NCBI GenBank assembly: GCA_045600205.1
Contig: JAZRXM010000029.1
Span: forward strand, 62,001-126,000
Source of the DNA: Firm-04 sp045600205
GTDB lineage: Bacteria; Bacillota; Clostridia; Oscillospirales; Ruminococcaceae
Direction of reading: 5' to 3'
DNA: 64,000 nucleotides
In this document: piece after piece, positions 44,250 to 52,588 of the stretch
How the letters are laid out: each line of letters begins with the position of its first letter
Position numbering within the stretch: position 1 is the first letter of the stretch
The notes under the pieces: model-generated
What the model saw: only the letters and a program-made list of their open reading frames with translations
The model's database searches: none
What the model was told of the DNA's origin: nothing
Made by a program: the position numbers and the translations under genes

Positions 44250-45875
44250 TCAATAATCCATGCCGCCTGCGGGCATCGGAGGCGTAGGAGGCATCGGCTC
44301 CTTGATGTCGGTCACAAGGCTCTCGGTGGTCAGCACCATTGCTGCAACGGATGCTGCATTTTCCAGTGCGGAACGGGTAACCTTGGTCGGGTCAACGATA
44401 CCTGCGGGAATCATATCCACATAGGTTTCGTTGTATGCATCAAAGCCGTAGCCGACTTTGTCAGCGCGACGGATATTCTCGATGATAACGGAGCCTTCCA
44501 GACCTGCGTTGGTTGCAATCTGACGAATCGGCTCTTCCAGTGCGCGAAGAATGATCTGTGCGCCGGTTTTCTCATCGCCTGCGAGGGTTGCAACGAGATC
44601 GGAAACAGCCTTGGTTGCATTCAGCAGGGCAACGCCGCCGCCTGCTACGATACCTTCCTCAACGGCTGCCTTGGTAGCTGCCAGAGCATCTTCCACGCGG
44701 AGTTTCTTCTCTTTCATTTCGATTTCGGTGGGTGCGCCGACCTTGATGACTGCGACACCGCCAACCAGCTTTGCCAGACGCTCCTGGAGCTTTTCACGGT
44801 CGAAATCGGAGGTGGAGTTTTCAATTTCGGTGCGGATCTGTGCAACGCGAGCCTGAATTGCTGCGCTGTCGCCTGCGCCGTCCACGATGATGGTGTTCTC
44901 CTTGGAGATGACAACCTGACGCGCACGACCGAGCTGTCCGAGCTGGGTATCTTTCAGTTCCAGACCAAGATCTGCGGTGATGACTTCGCCGCCGGTGAGG
45001 GTTGCGATGTCTTTGAGCATTTCCTTGCGGCGATCGCCAAAGCCCGGAGCCTTGATAGCTGCGCACTTGAAGGTACCACGCAGGTTGTTGAGGATCAGTG
45101 TGGTCAGAGCCTCGCCCTCAACATCCTCAGCGATGATGACCAGACGCTTGCCGCTCTGGACGATCTGCTCCAGCAGAGGGAGAATCTCCTGAATGCTGGA
45201 GATCTTTTTATCGGTGATCAGCAGGAATGCATCATCGTAGACTGCTTCCATTTTGTCGGTATCGGTGACCATGTAGGGGCTGACATAGCCGCGGTCAAAC
45301 TGCATACCTTCCACGACTTCGCTGTAGGTTTCAGCGGTCTTGGATTCCTCAATGGTGATGACGCCGTCTTTGGAAACTTTCTCCATTGCCTCAGCGATCA
45401 GCGCACCGATTTTCTCATCAGCGGAGGAAATGGTTGCGACTCTTGCGATGTCTGCGCTGCCGTCAACGGCTTTGGAGTTTGCCTGTACGCTTGCAACAGC
45501 AGCTTTGACTGCGCTGTCCAGCCCCTTTTTCAGGATCATGGGGTTTGCGCCTGCTGCGATGTTCTTCATGCCTTCGCGGATGATTGCCTGTGCAAGAAGG
45601 GTAGCGGTGGTGGTACCGTCGCCTGCTGCGTCGTTGGTTTTAATGGAAACTTCCTTGACAAGCTGTGCGCCCATGTTTTCAAAAGCGTCTTCCAGCTCGA
45701 TTTCCTTTGCGATGGTCACGCCGTCGTTGGTGATGAGCGGTGCGCCGAATTTCTTATCCAGAACAACATTTCTGCCCTTCGGTCCAAGGGTAATCTTTAC
45801 GGTGTCAGCCAGTTTGTCGATACCTGCCTGCAAAGCCTTTCTTGCTTCTTCGCCGTACTTCAAATCTTTTGCCAT
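44250..45875 (-). CDS. groL: Chaperonin GroEL (Hsp60)
   Basis: A 541-residue chaperonin large subunit. It begins MAKDLKYGEEARKALQAGID, has the ATPase motifs VKITLGPKGRNVVLDK and AAGDGTTTATLLAQAI, and ends with the Gly/Met-rich tail PPTPPMPAGGMDY. It folds client proteins with GroES in an ATP-driven double ring. It is 44 bp downstream of groS under the CIRCE-controlled promoter. Confidence 0.98.
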   Translation of the reverse strand: MAKDLKYGEEARKALQAGIDKLADTVKITLGPKGRNVVLDKKFGAPLITNDGVTIAKEIELEDAFENMGAQLVKEVSIKTNDAAGDGTTTATLLAQAIIREGMKNIAAGANPMILKKGLDSAVKAAVASVQANSKAVDGSADIARVATISSADEKIGALIAEAMEKVSKDGVITIEESKTAETYSEVVEGMQFDRGYVSPYMVTDTDKMEAVYDDAFLLITDKKISSIQEILPLLEQIVQSGKRLVIIAEDVEGEALTTLILNNLRGTFKCAAIKAPGFGDRRKEMLKDIATLTGGEVITADLGLELKDTQLGQLGRARQVVISKENTIIVDGAGDSAAIQARVAQIRTEIENSTSDFDREKLQERLAKLVGGVAVIKVGAPTEIEMKEKKLRVEDALAATKAAVEEGIVAGGGVALLNATKAVSDLVATLAGDEKTGAQIILRALEEPIRQIATNAGLEGSVIIENIRRADKVGYGFDAYNETYVDMIPAGIVDPTKVTRSALENAASVAAMVLTTESLVTDIKEPMPPTPPMPAGGMDY

Positions 45876-45919
45876 AGTAGAAACACTCCTTTATTCAATG
45901 TCGGAAATCGAATGCCGAA

Positions 45920-46204
45920 TTACTCAACGATTGCGAGGATATCGGACTGCTTGAGAATGGTATATTCCTGACCGTCCAGCTTGACCTCGGTGCCTGCGTA
46001 CTTGGAAAGCAGTACCTTATCACCGACCTTGACGTACATGGTGATTTCCTTGCCGTCCACGACGCCGCCCGGTCCGACGGCAACAACTTCTGCGACCTGC
46101 GGTTTTTCCTGTGCAGATGCGGTCAGAATGATGCCGCCCTTGGTGGTTTCTTCCGCTTCGGTCATTTTAATGACGACTCTGTCTGCGAGTGGTTTGATTG
46201 TCAT
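45920..46204 (-). CDS. groS: Co-chaperonin GroES (Hsp10)
   Basis: A 94-residue GroES starting TIKPLADRVVIKMTEAEE, with the mobile loop EETTKGGIILTASAQEKPQ and the ending LAIVE. The start at 46204 follows AGGAGGA. A longer ORF begins inside the CIRCE region and is not translated. It caps the GroEL ring, and the gene leads the groS-groL operon. Confidence 0.97.
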   Translation of the reverse strand: MTIKPLADRVVIKMTEAEETTKGGIILTASAQEKPQVAEVVAVGPGGVVDGKEITMYVKVGDKVLLSKYAGTEVKLDGQEYTILKQSDILAIVE

Positions 46205-46272
46205 AACAGTTCCTCCTGTTCTCATATCGGGGTGCCTGTTTTCTGCGAAAACGGCACGCACTGTTTGAATGT

Positions 46273-46299
46273 TTAGCACTCTTTTATTCTGAGTGCTAA
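46273..46299 (-). promoter_or_regulatory. CIRCE operator (HrcA binding site)
   Basis: TTAGCACTC (46273-46281), a 9-bp spacer and GAGTGCTAA (46291-46299): an exact CIRCE. HrcA binding here would repress groSL until heat or folding stress titrates it. Confidence 0.96.
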
Positions 46300-46303
46300 A
46301 TCT

Positions 46304-46331
46304 ATTGTACCATGATTCCGGAAAAAATCAA
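46304..46331 (-). promoter_or_regulatory. Sigma-A promoter of groSL
   Basis: On the minus strand, TTGATT (46326-46331) and TACAAT (46304-46309) are 16 bp apart, directly upstream of the CIRCE, as expected for HrcA control. Confidence 0.75.
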
Positions 46332-46442
46332 GGCTTTTTTTGGAGTCTTGCCGCAATTCATAGGATTGCACAATACATGATTCAATCGGATTAAATTTCT
46401 GTACAATATAGAATTCTCGTGATGGTACGATGAACAAAGAAA

Positions 46443-46507
46443 TTCAAACTTTTTTCATCATTTATTCACATTGCATTCATATTCTGAACGGCTTTTTATA
46501 GTATACT
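46443..46507 (+). promoter_or_regulatory. Four phased TTCA repeats and -10 of the two-component operon
   Basis: Four 11-bp direct repeats start at 46443, 46454, 46465 and 46476 (TTCAAAC, TTCATCA, TTCACAT, TTCATAT). Eleven-base spacing in direct repeats is the pattern bound by PhoB/PhoP-class response regulators. A TATACT -10 follows at 46502-46507, and the last repeat covers the place of the -35, which otherwise lacks a consensus. Activation by an OmpR-family regulator, possibly the gene just downstream, is inferred. Confidence 0.65.
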
Positions 46508-46609
46508 ATAAGATGTATAAATCTATCAGAATACAATTCTGACAGCATTCTATTTGCAGACGTTTTACTCTGATATCATAAAACGAAAAACGGATTGGAG
46601 GAATTTCCT

Positions 46610-47311
46610 ATGGCAATGGATAAGGTTCTGATTGTAGACGATGACAAAAACATTTGCGACTTGCTGCGAGTGTACCTCGAAAAAGAGGGCTACACCACGA
46701 TGATTTCTAACGACGGTGAGGAAGCAGTGGTCAAATTCAACGCGCTGCATCCTGATGTCGTGCTGCTGGATGTTATGCTGCCCGGTATGGACGGCTGGCA
46801 GGTTTGCCGTGAGATCCGCAAGAAATCGAATGTTCCGATTATCATGATTACAGCAAAATCCGAAACCTTTGATAAGGTTTTGGGTCTTGGCCTTGGCGCG
46901 GATGACTATATCGTCAAGCCGTTTGATACAAAAGAAGTCGTGGCGCGTATCCGTGCGGTCGCAAGACGTGTGGGGCAGGCTCCCGCGGAAACGGAAGTGC
47001 GCGAAGTCCACTACGACAAGCTTTCCGTCAACATGATCCGCTATGAGCTGAAAGTGGACGGTAAGGTGCTGGAAACCCCGCCGAAGGAACTCGAATTGCT
47101 GTTCTGTCTGGCATCGAATCCGAACCGCGTGTATACCCGCGACCAGCTTCTGGATGAGGTGTGGGGCTTTGAATACTACGGTGACTCCCGTACCATCGAC
47201 GTTCATATCAAGCGCCTGCGCGAAAAACTGGAAGGCGTTTCCGAGAAATGGTCGCTGCGCACGGTCTGGGGCGTCGGCTATAAGTTTGAAGTGGACGACA
47301 CTGCTGAATAA
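46610..47311 (+). CDS. OmpR/PhoB-family response regulator
   Basis: A 233-residue response regulator. The receiver has the acidic pocket VLIVDDDKN, phospho-acceptor Asp in VVLLDVMLPGMDGW, and IMITAKSE with the conserved Lys; the C-terminal winged helix includes ELELLFCLASNPNRVYTRDQ and DVHIKRLREKLE. ATG 46610 follows GGAGGAA. It pairs with the kinase gene that begins five bases later. The phased repeats upstream suggest it may regulate itself. Confidence 0.95.
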   Translation: MAMDKVLIVDDDKNICDLLRVYLEKEGYTTMISNDGEEAVVKFNALHPDVVLLDVMLPGMDGWQVCREIRKKSNVPIIMITAKSETFDKVLGLGLGADDYIVKPFDTKEVVARIRAVARRVGQAPAETEVREVHYDKLSVNMIRYELKVDGKVLETPPKELELLFCLASNPNRVYTRDQLLDEVWGFEYYGDSRTIDVHIKRLREKLEGVSEKWSLRTVWGVGYKFEVDDTAE

Positions 47312-47316
47312 ATGCA

Positions 47317-48807
47317 ATGCTGAAAAGTGTATACAGCCGCATCTTCTATTTCTGCACAATCGTGTTGATTTTCTTTTGCGCCCTCTCCGGACTGATCGTC
47401 ACGATTTTCGGAAACTGGAAGTATCGGAAAGAAACGGTCGAGGAATATAATCAGACGGCATTTGTGCTGCAGCGACGTATCAAGGACCTTTACTACAACA
47501 ATGCGCCGAGACTGCCGCTGGAAGCGATCGAGGTGGAGTTGCAGGATTATACCAGTGCCTACAACATTGACTGCTATCTGTTCAATGACGGCGAGGACAG
47601 TATTGTCCGCACAGATTACAACTACACCAAAATCGTGCTCTCTGATTATATGCGCCGAACCGCGAAAAAAGAAGATTATTTCTGCGAATTCGGTACGAAT
47701 TACGGCAATATTCCTGATTCGAGTGCCTGCCATGTATCCTATTTTACGCTGGATGAGGATGAATATTACCTGATGCTGGTGATTCCGACTGTACAGCTTT
47801 CGGAATTTTCCGCGCAGATGATCGGTGTGCTGGTTGCAACGGTGCTGCTGCTGGCTTTGATCGCCGCACCACTGTTTTATCTGAATACCGCACAGCTTCT
47901 GAAACCGATCGTCAGCATCACGCATGCCGCAGAGGCGTATGCGAAGGGTGATTTTTCTACCAGATTGGAGCCGACAGGCGGTGATTCCGAACTGGACTAT
48001 CTGGCGGAAACCATGAACCGCATGGCGGATTTCATTGACAACAATGAGCAGAGCCGTAAGAATTTCGTATCCAATGTGTCCCATGAGCTGAAAACGCCGA
48101 TGACCACCATCGGCGGCTTTGTGGACGGCATTCTGGACGGTACCATTCCTCCTGAACAGGAAAAACAGTATTTGCGCACGGTTTCTTCTGAGGTGCAGCG
48201 AATGACCCGTATGGTGCATTCGATGCTGAATATCTCGAAATTCGAGGAAGGAACGCTCAAACCAAGCTATGCAACTGTGGATATCACGCACCTGCTGATT
48301 AAAACACTGCTGCTGTTTGAGAAAAAGGTGGATGCCAAGCATCTGTCCGTGGAAGGTCTGGAGGATTGCCCGCGTGCCATCGTGGAGTGTGATACCGACC
48401 TGATGCAGCAGGTGTTTTATAATCTGACGGAAAATGCCATCAAATTCGTCAATGACGGCGGCACACTTTCCGTCAAGGTCAAGGCGGATGGCAAGCAGGC
48501 GCACGTACATCTGCGCAACACGGGCGACGGCTTGACCGAAGATGAAATTTCACACGTATTTGAGCGGTTTTATAAGACGGACACCTCCCGCGGAAAAGAT
48601 ACCACGGGTGTTGGTCTGGGACTTTCCATCGTCAGCCGCATTGTGCGCCTGCACGGCGGAAACATCGCAGTCAAAAGTGTACCGAAGTCTTATACCGAAT
48701 TTGTGGTCAATATTCCGCGCACGCAGGCAATTCGCGCAGAGGAGGAACGCTACGCGGAGGAACAGAAAAAACGTGCGAAAAATGTGAAAAGCAGGAAATT
48801 CAGGTGA
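47317..48807 (+). CDS. Sensor histidine kinase
   Basis: A 496-residue membrane kinase: helix 1 at about residues 8-30, an extracytoplasmic sensor of about 135 residues, helix 2 (MIGVLVATVLLLALIAA), HAMP, the phospho-His in NVSHELKTPMTTIGGFVDGI, and HATPase_c with N box NLTENAIKFVNDGG and DTTGVGLGLSIVSRI. It should phosphorylate the upstream regulator. The signal is unknown. Its stop overlaps a GTG that could begin the protease gene, so the three are likely one operon. Confidence 0.95.
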   Translation: MLKSVYSRIFYFCTIVLIFFCALSGLIVTIFGNWKYRKETVEEYNQTAFVLQRRIKDLYYNNAPRLPLEAIEVELQDYTSAYNIDCYLFNDGEDSIVRTDYNYTKIVLSDYMRRTAKKEDYFCEFGTNYGNIPDSSACHVSYFTLDEDEYYLMLVIPTVQLSEFSAQMIGVLVATVLLLALIAAPLFYLNTAQLLKPIVSITHAAEAYAKGDFSTRLEPTGGDSELDYLAETMNRMADFIDNNEQSRKNFVSNVSHELKTPMTTIGGFVDGILDGTIPPEQEKQYLRTVSSEVQRMTRMVHSMLNISKFEEGTLKPSYATVDITHLLIKTLLLFEKKVDAKHLSVEGLEDCPRAIVECDTDLMQQVFYNLTENAIKFVNDGGTLSVKVKADGKQAHVHLRNTGDGLTEDEISHVFERFYKTDTSRGKDTTGVGLGLSIVSRIVRLHGGNIAVKSVPKSYTEFVVNIPRTQAIRAEEERYAEEQKKRAKNVKSRKFR

Positions 48808-48836
48808 ACCGATACCCGAAATGGAGATTCCGATTT

Positions 48837-50228
48837 ATGTTTGATGAAACTGAAAACGAAACCGAAAAGCCCGCTGAGGATCTGACGTCTGCCGATGAGC
48901 AGTCTGCTGCGGAGGAAATATCGACAGAAGATGCACCTGAAATCGAAGCAGATGCGGAAAAATCCGATTTTGTTGATACTGAGGAACTGCTGTGCGAACC
49001 TGCGGTGGAAGTCAGGGAAGAACCGATTTCACTATCGGAAGCCCCTGCTGCGGTTGCTACGGAGAACCCACGCGAAAAATCCAATGTGGGCGGCGTCATC
49101 ATGCTGATTCTGCTGTTTCTGACCATTGTGGGCTTTGCGGTGTTCTGCATTGTCTGGGATGTGCAGAAAGGCACGCCGTCAGGCGGATATCAGGCGGGCG
49201 ATGTTGTTCATGTCACGCTGACTCAAAACAAAAAGCCGGTCAGAGCCGAGGAAATGACTGACGAGAACGGCAGATATACGGTGGCAGGCATTGCAGAAAC
49301 CGTCATGCCGAGCATTGTGGAAATTTACACCTATGCGGGCGGCGTCAAAAAAAGCTCTGGCTCCGGCATTATCCTGACCGCAGACGGCTATATCGTGACG
49401 AATGCGCATGTTGTTGCGGATGCAGACGTCTACGAGGTGACGGTTGGCGAAAACAAAAAATATAACGGCAAGCTGATCGGTCATGATTCCAAAACCGACA
49501 TTGCCATTCTGAAAATTGATGCAACAGGGCTTCAGCCGGCATCGCTTGGCGATTCGGATGAAACACAGCTTGGTGAGGAAGTCTGCGCGTTGGGCAATCC
49601 GGCAGGTTTCACCGCGTCCATTTCTTCGGGCGTGATTTCGGGTCTGAAGCGCTCGATTCAGGTGGAGCAGACGACCTATGCCATGGAATGTTTCCAGACC
49701 GACGCTGCCATCAGCCCGGGCAATTCGGGCGGCGCGCTGGTCAATCGCTACGGCGATGTGATCGGCATTACCTCCTCGAAATACGGCTCGTCATTTCTGA
49801 TGGGCAACGATTTTGAGGGATTGGGTTTTGCAATTACCATTAATGCAGCCCTTCCGATCATCACGGAGCTGATGGAAAACGGCTATATCAGCGGCAGAGT
49901 GCGTATCGGCATTCAATTCTATGATGCAGACGTCGTTGCGGATATGGACGAGATTGAGGTGCCTGCGGAATTGCAGGGCAAGGGCGTACTGGTCTGCGGC
50001 GTGGATGAGGATTCCGATCTTGCAAAAACCACGTTTAAAATCGGCGACTGGATGCTTACCATGAACGGTCACGAAATTTCCGATTACGACACGGTAAAAG
50101 CGGCAATTGCAGGGCTGAAAGGCGGCGACCGCATTCATGTACGCTGTGCGACCGTAGATGATGACGGCAAGGTCACCTATTATGAGATTGATTTCTCATT
50201 GTTGGAGGACAAGTCCGGAAATTATTGA
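48837..50228 (+). CDS. HtrA/DegP-like membrane serine protease
   Basis: A 463-residue S1C protease with an acidic cytoplasmic N-terminus (about 85 residues), one membrane anchor (GGVIMLILLFLTIVGFAVF), the catalytic triad His in IVTNAHVVADA, Asp in SKTDIAILKI and Ser in SPGNSGGALVNRYG, and a C-terminal PDZ domain. It would degrade or refold damaged envelope proteins. ATG 48837 is ten bases after GGAGA; a GTG at 48804 overlapping the kinase stop is an alternative. The kinase-HtrA grouping is common in envelope-stress operons. Confidence 0.92.
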   Translation: MFDETENETEKPAEDLTSADEQSAAEEISTEDAPEIEADAEKSDFVDTEELLCEPAVEVREEPISLSEAPAAVATENPREKSNVGGVIMLILLFLTIVGFAVFCIVWDVQKGTPSGGYQAGDVVHVTLTQNKKPVRAEEMTDENGRYTVAGIAETVMPSIVEIYTYAGGVKKSSGSGIILTADGYIVTNAHVVADADVYEVTVGENKKYNGKLIGHDSKTDIAILKIDATGLQPASLGDSDETQLGEEVCALGNPAGFTASISSGVISGLKRSIQVEQTTYAMECFQTDAAISPGNSGGALVNRYGDVIGITSSKYGSSFLMGNDFEGLGFAITINAALPIITELMENGYISGRVRIGIQFYDADVVADMDEIEVPAELQGKGVLVCGVDEDSDLAKTTFKIGDWMLTMNGHEISDYDTVKAAIAGLKGGDRIHVRCATVDDDGKVTYYEIDFSLLEDKSGNY

Positions 50229-50249
50229 TCTATTGGGGATTGACGGATC

Positions 50250-50357
50250 ATGGAAAAGAAAATTGCGGCGCATCATTTGAGAGCACATATTCAGGGCACA
50301 GAACCGGAATCGTGGAATCTCGTATATGATGCAGCTATTGCAATGATTCAAGAATGA
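50250..50357 (+). CDS. Possible 35-residue protein
   Basis: An ORF of 35 codons from ATG 50250 to TGA 50355-50357, with a G-rich but imperfect ribosome site, in the gap between htrA and its terminator. The peptide is helical-looking (KKIAAHHLRAHIQG, NLVYDAAIAMIQE). It has no membrane segment. It may be a real short gene or untranslated sequence. Confidence 0.3.
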   Translation: MEKKIAAHHLRAHIQGTEPESWNLVYDAAIAMIQE

Positions 50358-50361
50358 TATA

Positions 50362-50411
50362 AACTGAGGCTCTGCTTCTTGGTGGATGGGAAGCAGAGCC
50401 TCAGTTTTTTT
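50362..50411 (+). terminator. Strong intrinsic terminator of the two-component/htrA operon
   Basis: A perfect 17-bp stem, starting AACTGAGGCTCTGCTTC (50362-50378) and closing at 50390-50406, is followed by a T run. The rest of the 50412-50597 interval shows no other gene. Confidence 0.95.
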
Positions 50412-50597
50412 GTAAGATGAACGCTTTACAATTCTGTCATGGGATTCTCAAGGGTATATCATACCCTTGGGCGAGGTTTGGAGCGGCACTCCATTACGAA
50501 TGCATTGCAGATACCTTAATAGCAATTTTCTCCCTTTGTATGGGACGTATTTGGAATCTTGCACAAAATCCAGCCGCAAGATTATTCTAAAATCCAC

Positions 50598-50626
50598 TTG
50601 AAAAACTTGCGAAAATCCTGTATAAT
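50598..50626 (+). promoter_or_regulatory. Sigma-A promoter of the araC-type gene
   Basis: TTGAAA (50598-50603), a 17-bp spacer and TATAAT (50621-50626), about 50 bp before the ATG. Confidence 0.78.
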
Positions 50627-50678
50627 GGTAACCAAAGGACATTTCATGCAAATCGCAAGATGATAACAGGAGGTCAAT

Positions 50679-51548
50679 ATGCCCCAAATGAGTCTGATGA
50701 ATGACAACATTCCGAATCCTTTGGATACCCGAATCATGAAAACGCCGAGTGCAACCGCACGCCGTGCCTTTTTTTATATACAGGAGTGCGGTCACCTGAA
50801 AGCAGGCGGCAGTCAGCACACGGGACGTCAGAATTTGCAGTCCTTCCTGTTTACGGTCGTGCTGGCGGGAAAAGGCACATTGAATTATAACGGACAAAAT
50901 TATCATCTGGAGGGCGGCGACTGCTTTTTCATTGATTGCCGCACACCGCATTCTTATCAGAGTGACGGCGCAGAACCATGGGAACTGAACTGGGTACATT
51001 TCAACGGCTGCACCACAGAGGAGTACTACAAGCTGTTTTCGGCACAGCTTCCGCCGGTATTCCATCCTGTTTCCACCACAAAGTTCGTGTCCGCGCTGCA
51101 AGAGCTGATGCGCCTGAATGCGGAGACCTATGCGGACACCGAGGTGCTGACCTCCGGAATGCTGGCAAATCTGCTGACCATGCTGTTGACTGTCAACAGC
51201 ATCAGCGAGGAAACGGATACTGCCTTGCAGGCAAAACTGAAAACCGTGCTTGCTTATATTGACGCGAATTTCACCACAGAGGTTTCGCTGGATGACCTGT
51301 CCCGTCGTTTTTATATCAGCAAATACTACCTGACACGCGAATTCAAGCGTGCTTACGGCGAAACGATTTTCCAGCATATCATCGGTCTGCGCATCAATTA
51401 TGCGAAGCGTCTGCTGCGGTTTACGGACAAGCCTGTGGAGGAAATCTCGGAACTGTGCGGTTTCAATGACCAGAGCTACTTCTCCAAGCAGTTCAAAAAG
51501 GCGGAGAATGTGACCTGTCTGGCATTTCGCAGGCGTTGGCGCGATTAA
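50679..51548 (+). CDS. AraC family transcriptional regulator
   Basis: A 289-residue regulator: an N-terminal cupin sugar-binding domain (QSFLFTVVLAGKGTLNYNG, GDCFFIDCRTPHSYQ) and two C-terminal AraC helix-turn-helices (LDDLSRRFYISKYYLTREFK and VEEISELCGFNDQSYFSKQF). ATG 50679 follows AGGAGG. It probably controls the sugar ABC transporter 1 kb downstream, as such regulators often do. Its TAA at 51546-51548 lies in a 15-bp perfect palindrome and directly abuts a fragment of dpaA in the same frame, so its 3' side is a rearrangement boundary. Confidence 0.93.
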   Translation: MPQMSLMNDNIPNPLDTRIMKTPSATARRAFFYIQECGHLKAGGSQHTGRQNLQSFLFTVVLAGKGTLNYNGQNYHLEGGDCFFIDCRTPHSYQSDGAEPWELNWVHFNGCTTEEYYKLFSAQLPPVFHPVSTTKFVSALQELMRLNAETYADTEVLTSGMLANLLTMLLTVNSISEETDTALQAKLKTVLAYIDANFTTEVSLDDLSRRFYISKYYLTREFKRAYGETIFQHIIGLRINYAKRLLRFTDKPVEEISELCGFNDQSYFSKQFKKAENVTCLAFRRRWRD

Positions 51549-51747
51549 ATCGCGGTTTCCCCTCGCAGCCTTGCGCGGAGCGAAGCGAATGGCTGCCGCA
51601 GTGTGCATTTTTCGCGTATCTGTGAGGCGTTGCCGCATTGCAGGCTGATTTTCAATACCGTACCTGCGCCTGTCCTCGGACACGCAGAGCTGTCTGTTCT
51701 TGACAAGCGGGCACTTGTTGTGGAGTTGGCTTCGACTCCATACGGGG
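51549..51747 (+). pseudogene. dpaA: Middle fragment of dipicolinate synthase subunit A (dpaA/spoVFA)
   Basis: Reading on in frame after the araC stop gives 66 codons matching the central part of DpaA: VSPRSLARSEANGCRSV (end of the NAD-domain strand), then LIFNTVPAPVLG and ALVVELASTPYG. B. subtilis SpoVFA has the equivalents ICINTIPSMIL and LILDLASRPGG. The sequence departs from dpaA after the PYG codons, inside a 10-bp core repeated at 56939-56948 where dpaA resumes in frame. The first about 170 codons of dpaA are not present in the window. No start codon or ribosome site belongs to this piece. Confidence 0.8.
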
Positions 51748-51760
51748 ATGGCTTCGGAGC
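51728..51760. repeat. Left junction site (attL-like)
   Basis: GGCTTCGA (51728-51735) and TCGGAGC (51754-51760) flank the core CCATACGGGG (51738-51747). Sequence left of the core is dpaA, and sequence right of it belongs to the intervening segment. The 28 bp from 51733 to 51760 match 56934-56961 with four differences, none in the core. Confidence 0.7.
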
Positions 51761-51762
51761 AA

Positions 51763-52086
51763 TTAATTCATACGAGTCTGGGCGGCGGGGTAAAAATCCT
51801 CGCCGTCAATTCGTCCATACTGCCATGCGTGTGCGGGCGACTGACGGAATGCGCAACCGCCTACAGGCAAATCGCACAAAAGATTCAGTGAGGGGTCAGC
51901 GGCGCACAATTCAGCAATACTGACAACAACAGCATCCTCGTCGGTGTGGGTGCCGTCGCATAGAAATTCCCATGCATTATCTGAGAAATGGTGGCATACC
52001 ATGGTAACGGGTGCTACACCGTCCAATACGTGCGAACACGTAAATACGAGCAAATCGGGTCGTTCTGAGAAGGGGTAATGAGCCAT
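51763..52086 (-). CDS. Small protein of unknown function
   Basis: A 107-residue soluble protein starting at the ATG 52084-52086, with CGGAGGAA upstream. The conserved-looking core is FTCSHVLDGVAPVTMVCHHF, then WEFLCDGTHTDEDAVVVSIA and DPSLNLLCDLPVG. I associate this layout with small immunity-like or DUF2185-like proteins, but only loosely. It is the first gene inside the left junction and is transcribed towards it. It has its own minus-strand promoter. Confidence 0.75.
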   Translation of the reverse strand: MAHYPFSERPDLLVFTCSHVLDGVAPVTMVCHHFSDNAWEFLCDGTHTDEDAVVVSIAELCAADPSLNLLCDLPVGGCAFRQSPAHAWQYGRIDGEDFYPAAQTRMN

Positions 52087-52122
52087 AAGTTCCTCCGTTG
52101 TACTATAATAGTATGTGTTCTT

Positions 52123-52151
52123 ATCATACTCCATTTCAGCGAAAATTGCAA
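52123..52151 (-). promoter_or_regulatory. Promoter of the 107-residue protein gene
   Basis: On the minus strand, TTGCAA (52146-52151) and TATGAT (52123-52128) are 17 bp apart. Confidence 0.65.
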
Positions 52152-52347
52152 GTATTTTTTTAAGAAAGCATAAATGTATGTGCAACATAAAATGTCGTAT
52201 CGTAACTTCTTGTTACCGTTTTGTAATAAATTGGCGAAAAACTACCTAGAATTCGATTTCAAAATGCTGTACAAGTCAAAAATTGCGGATTTTTAAAAAA
52301 ATAATCGGTTAAAACGCACAAGAATGATGACGAAACGATTTTTTGCA

Positions 52348-52376
52348 TTGACTTTTTTAGTTATATCGTGTATTAT
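52348..52376 (+). promoter_or_regulatory. Sigma-A promoter of the sugar ABC operon, with structured leader
   Basis: TTGACT (52348-52353) and TATTAT (52371-52376) with a 17-bp spacer. The leader is about 205 nt and contains at least two small hairpins: CGCTGC/GCAGCG (52483-52503), and GTTGCG/CGCAAC (52539-52566) just before AAGGAGG (52573-52579). No known riboswitch was recognised. Confidence 0.7.
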
Positions 52377-52588
52377 GTACATTGTGAAAACATAGATGAC
52401 ATGCACGGGCGGCAAGGAAGCCTGACACCGAACCGTCAAAGCTGTTGTTTATGCTTATCAGCGAATGCCTATATGGTGTTCGCGCTGCGAAATAAAAGCA
52501 GCGAAATTACACGCCGCATCAGACGGCAAAATTTCAAAGTTGCGAAACGCAGCAATTTTTCGCAACAAAATTAAGGAGGAAACTGATT

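Noticed and set aside
50448..51683. 411-codon minus-strand ORF opposite araC
   Set aside because: Antisense of the AraC gene; it crosses the araC promoter and the dpaA fragment.
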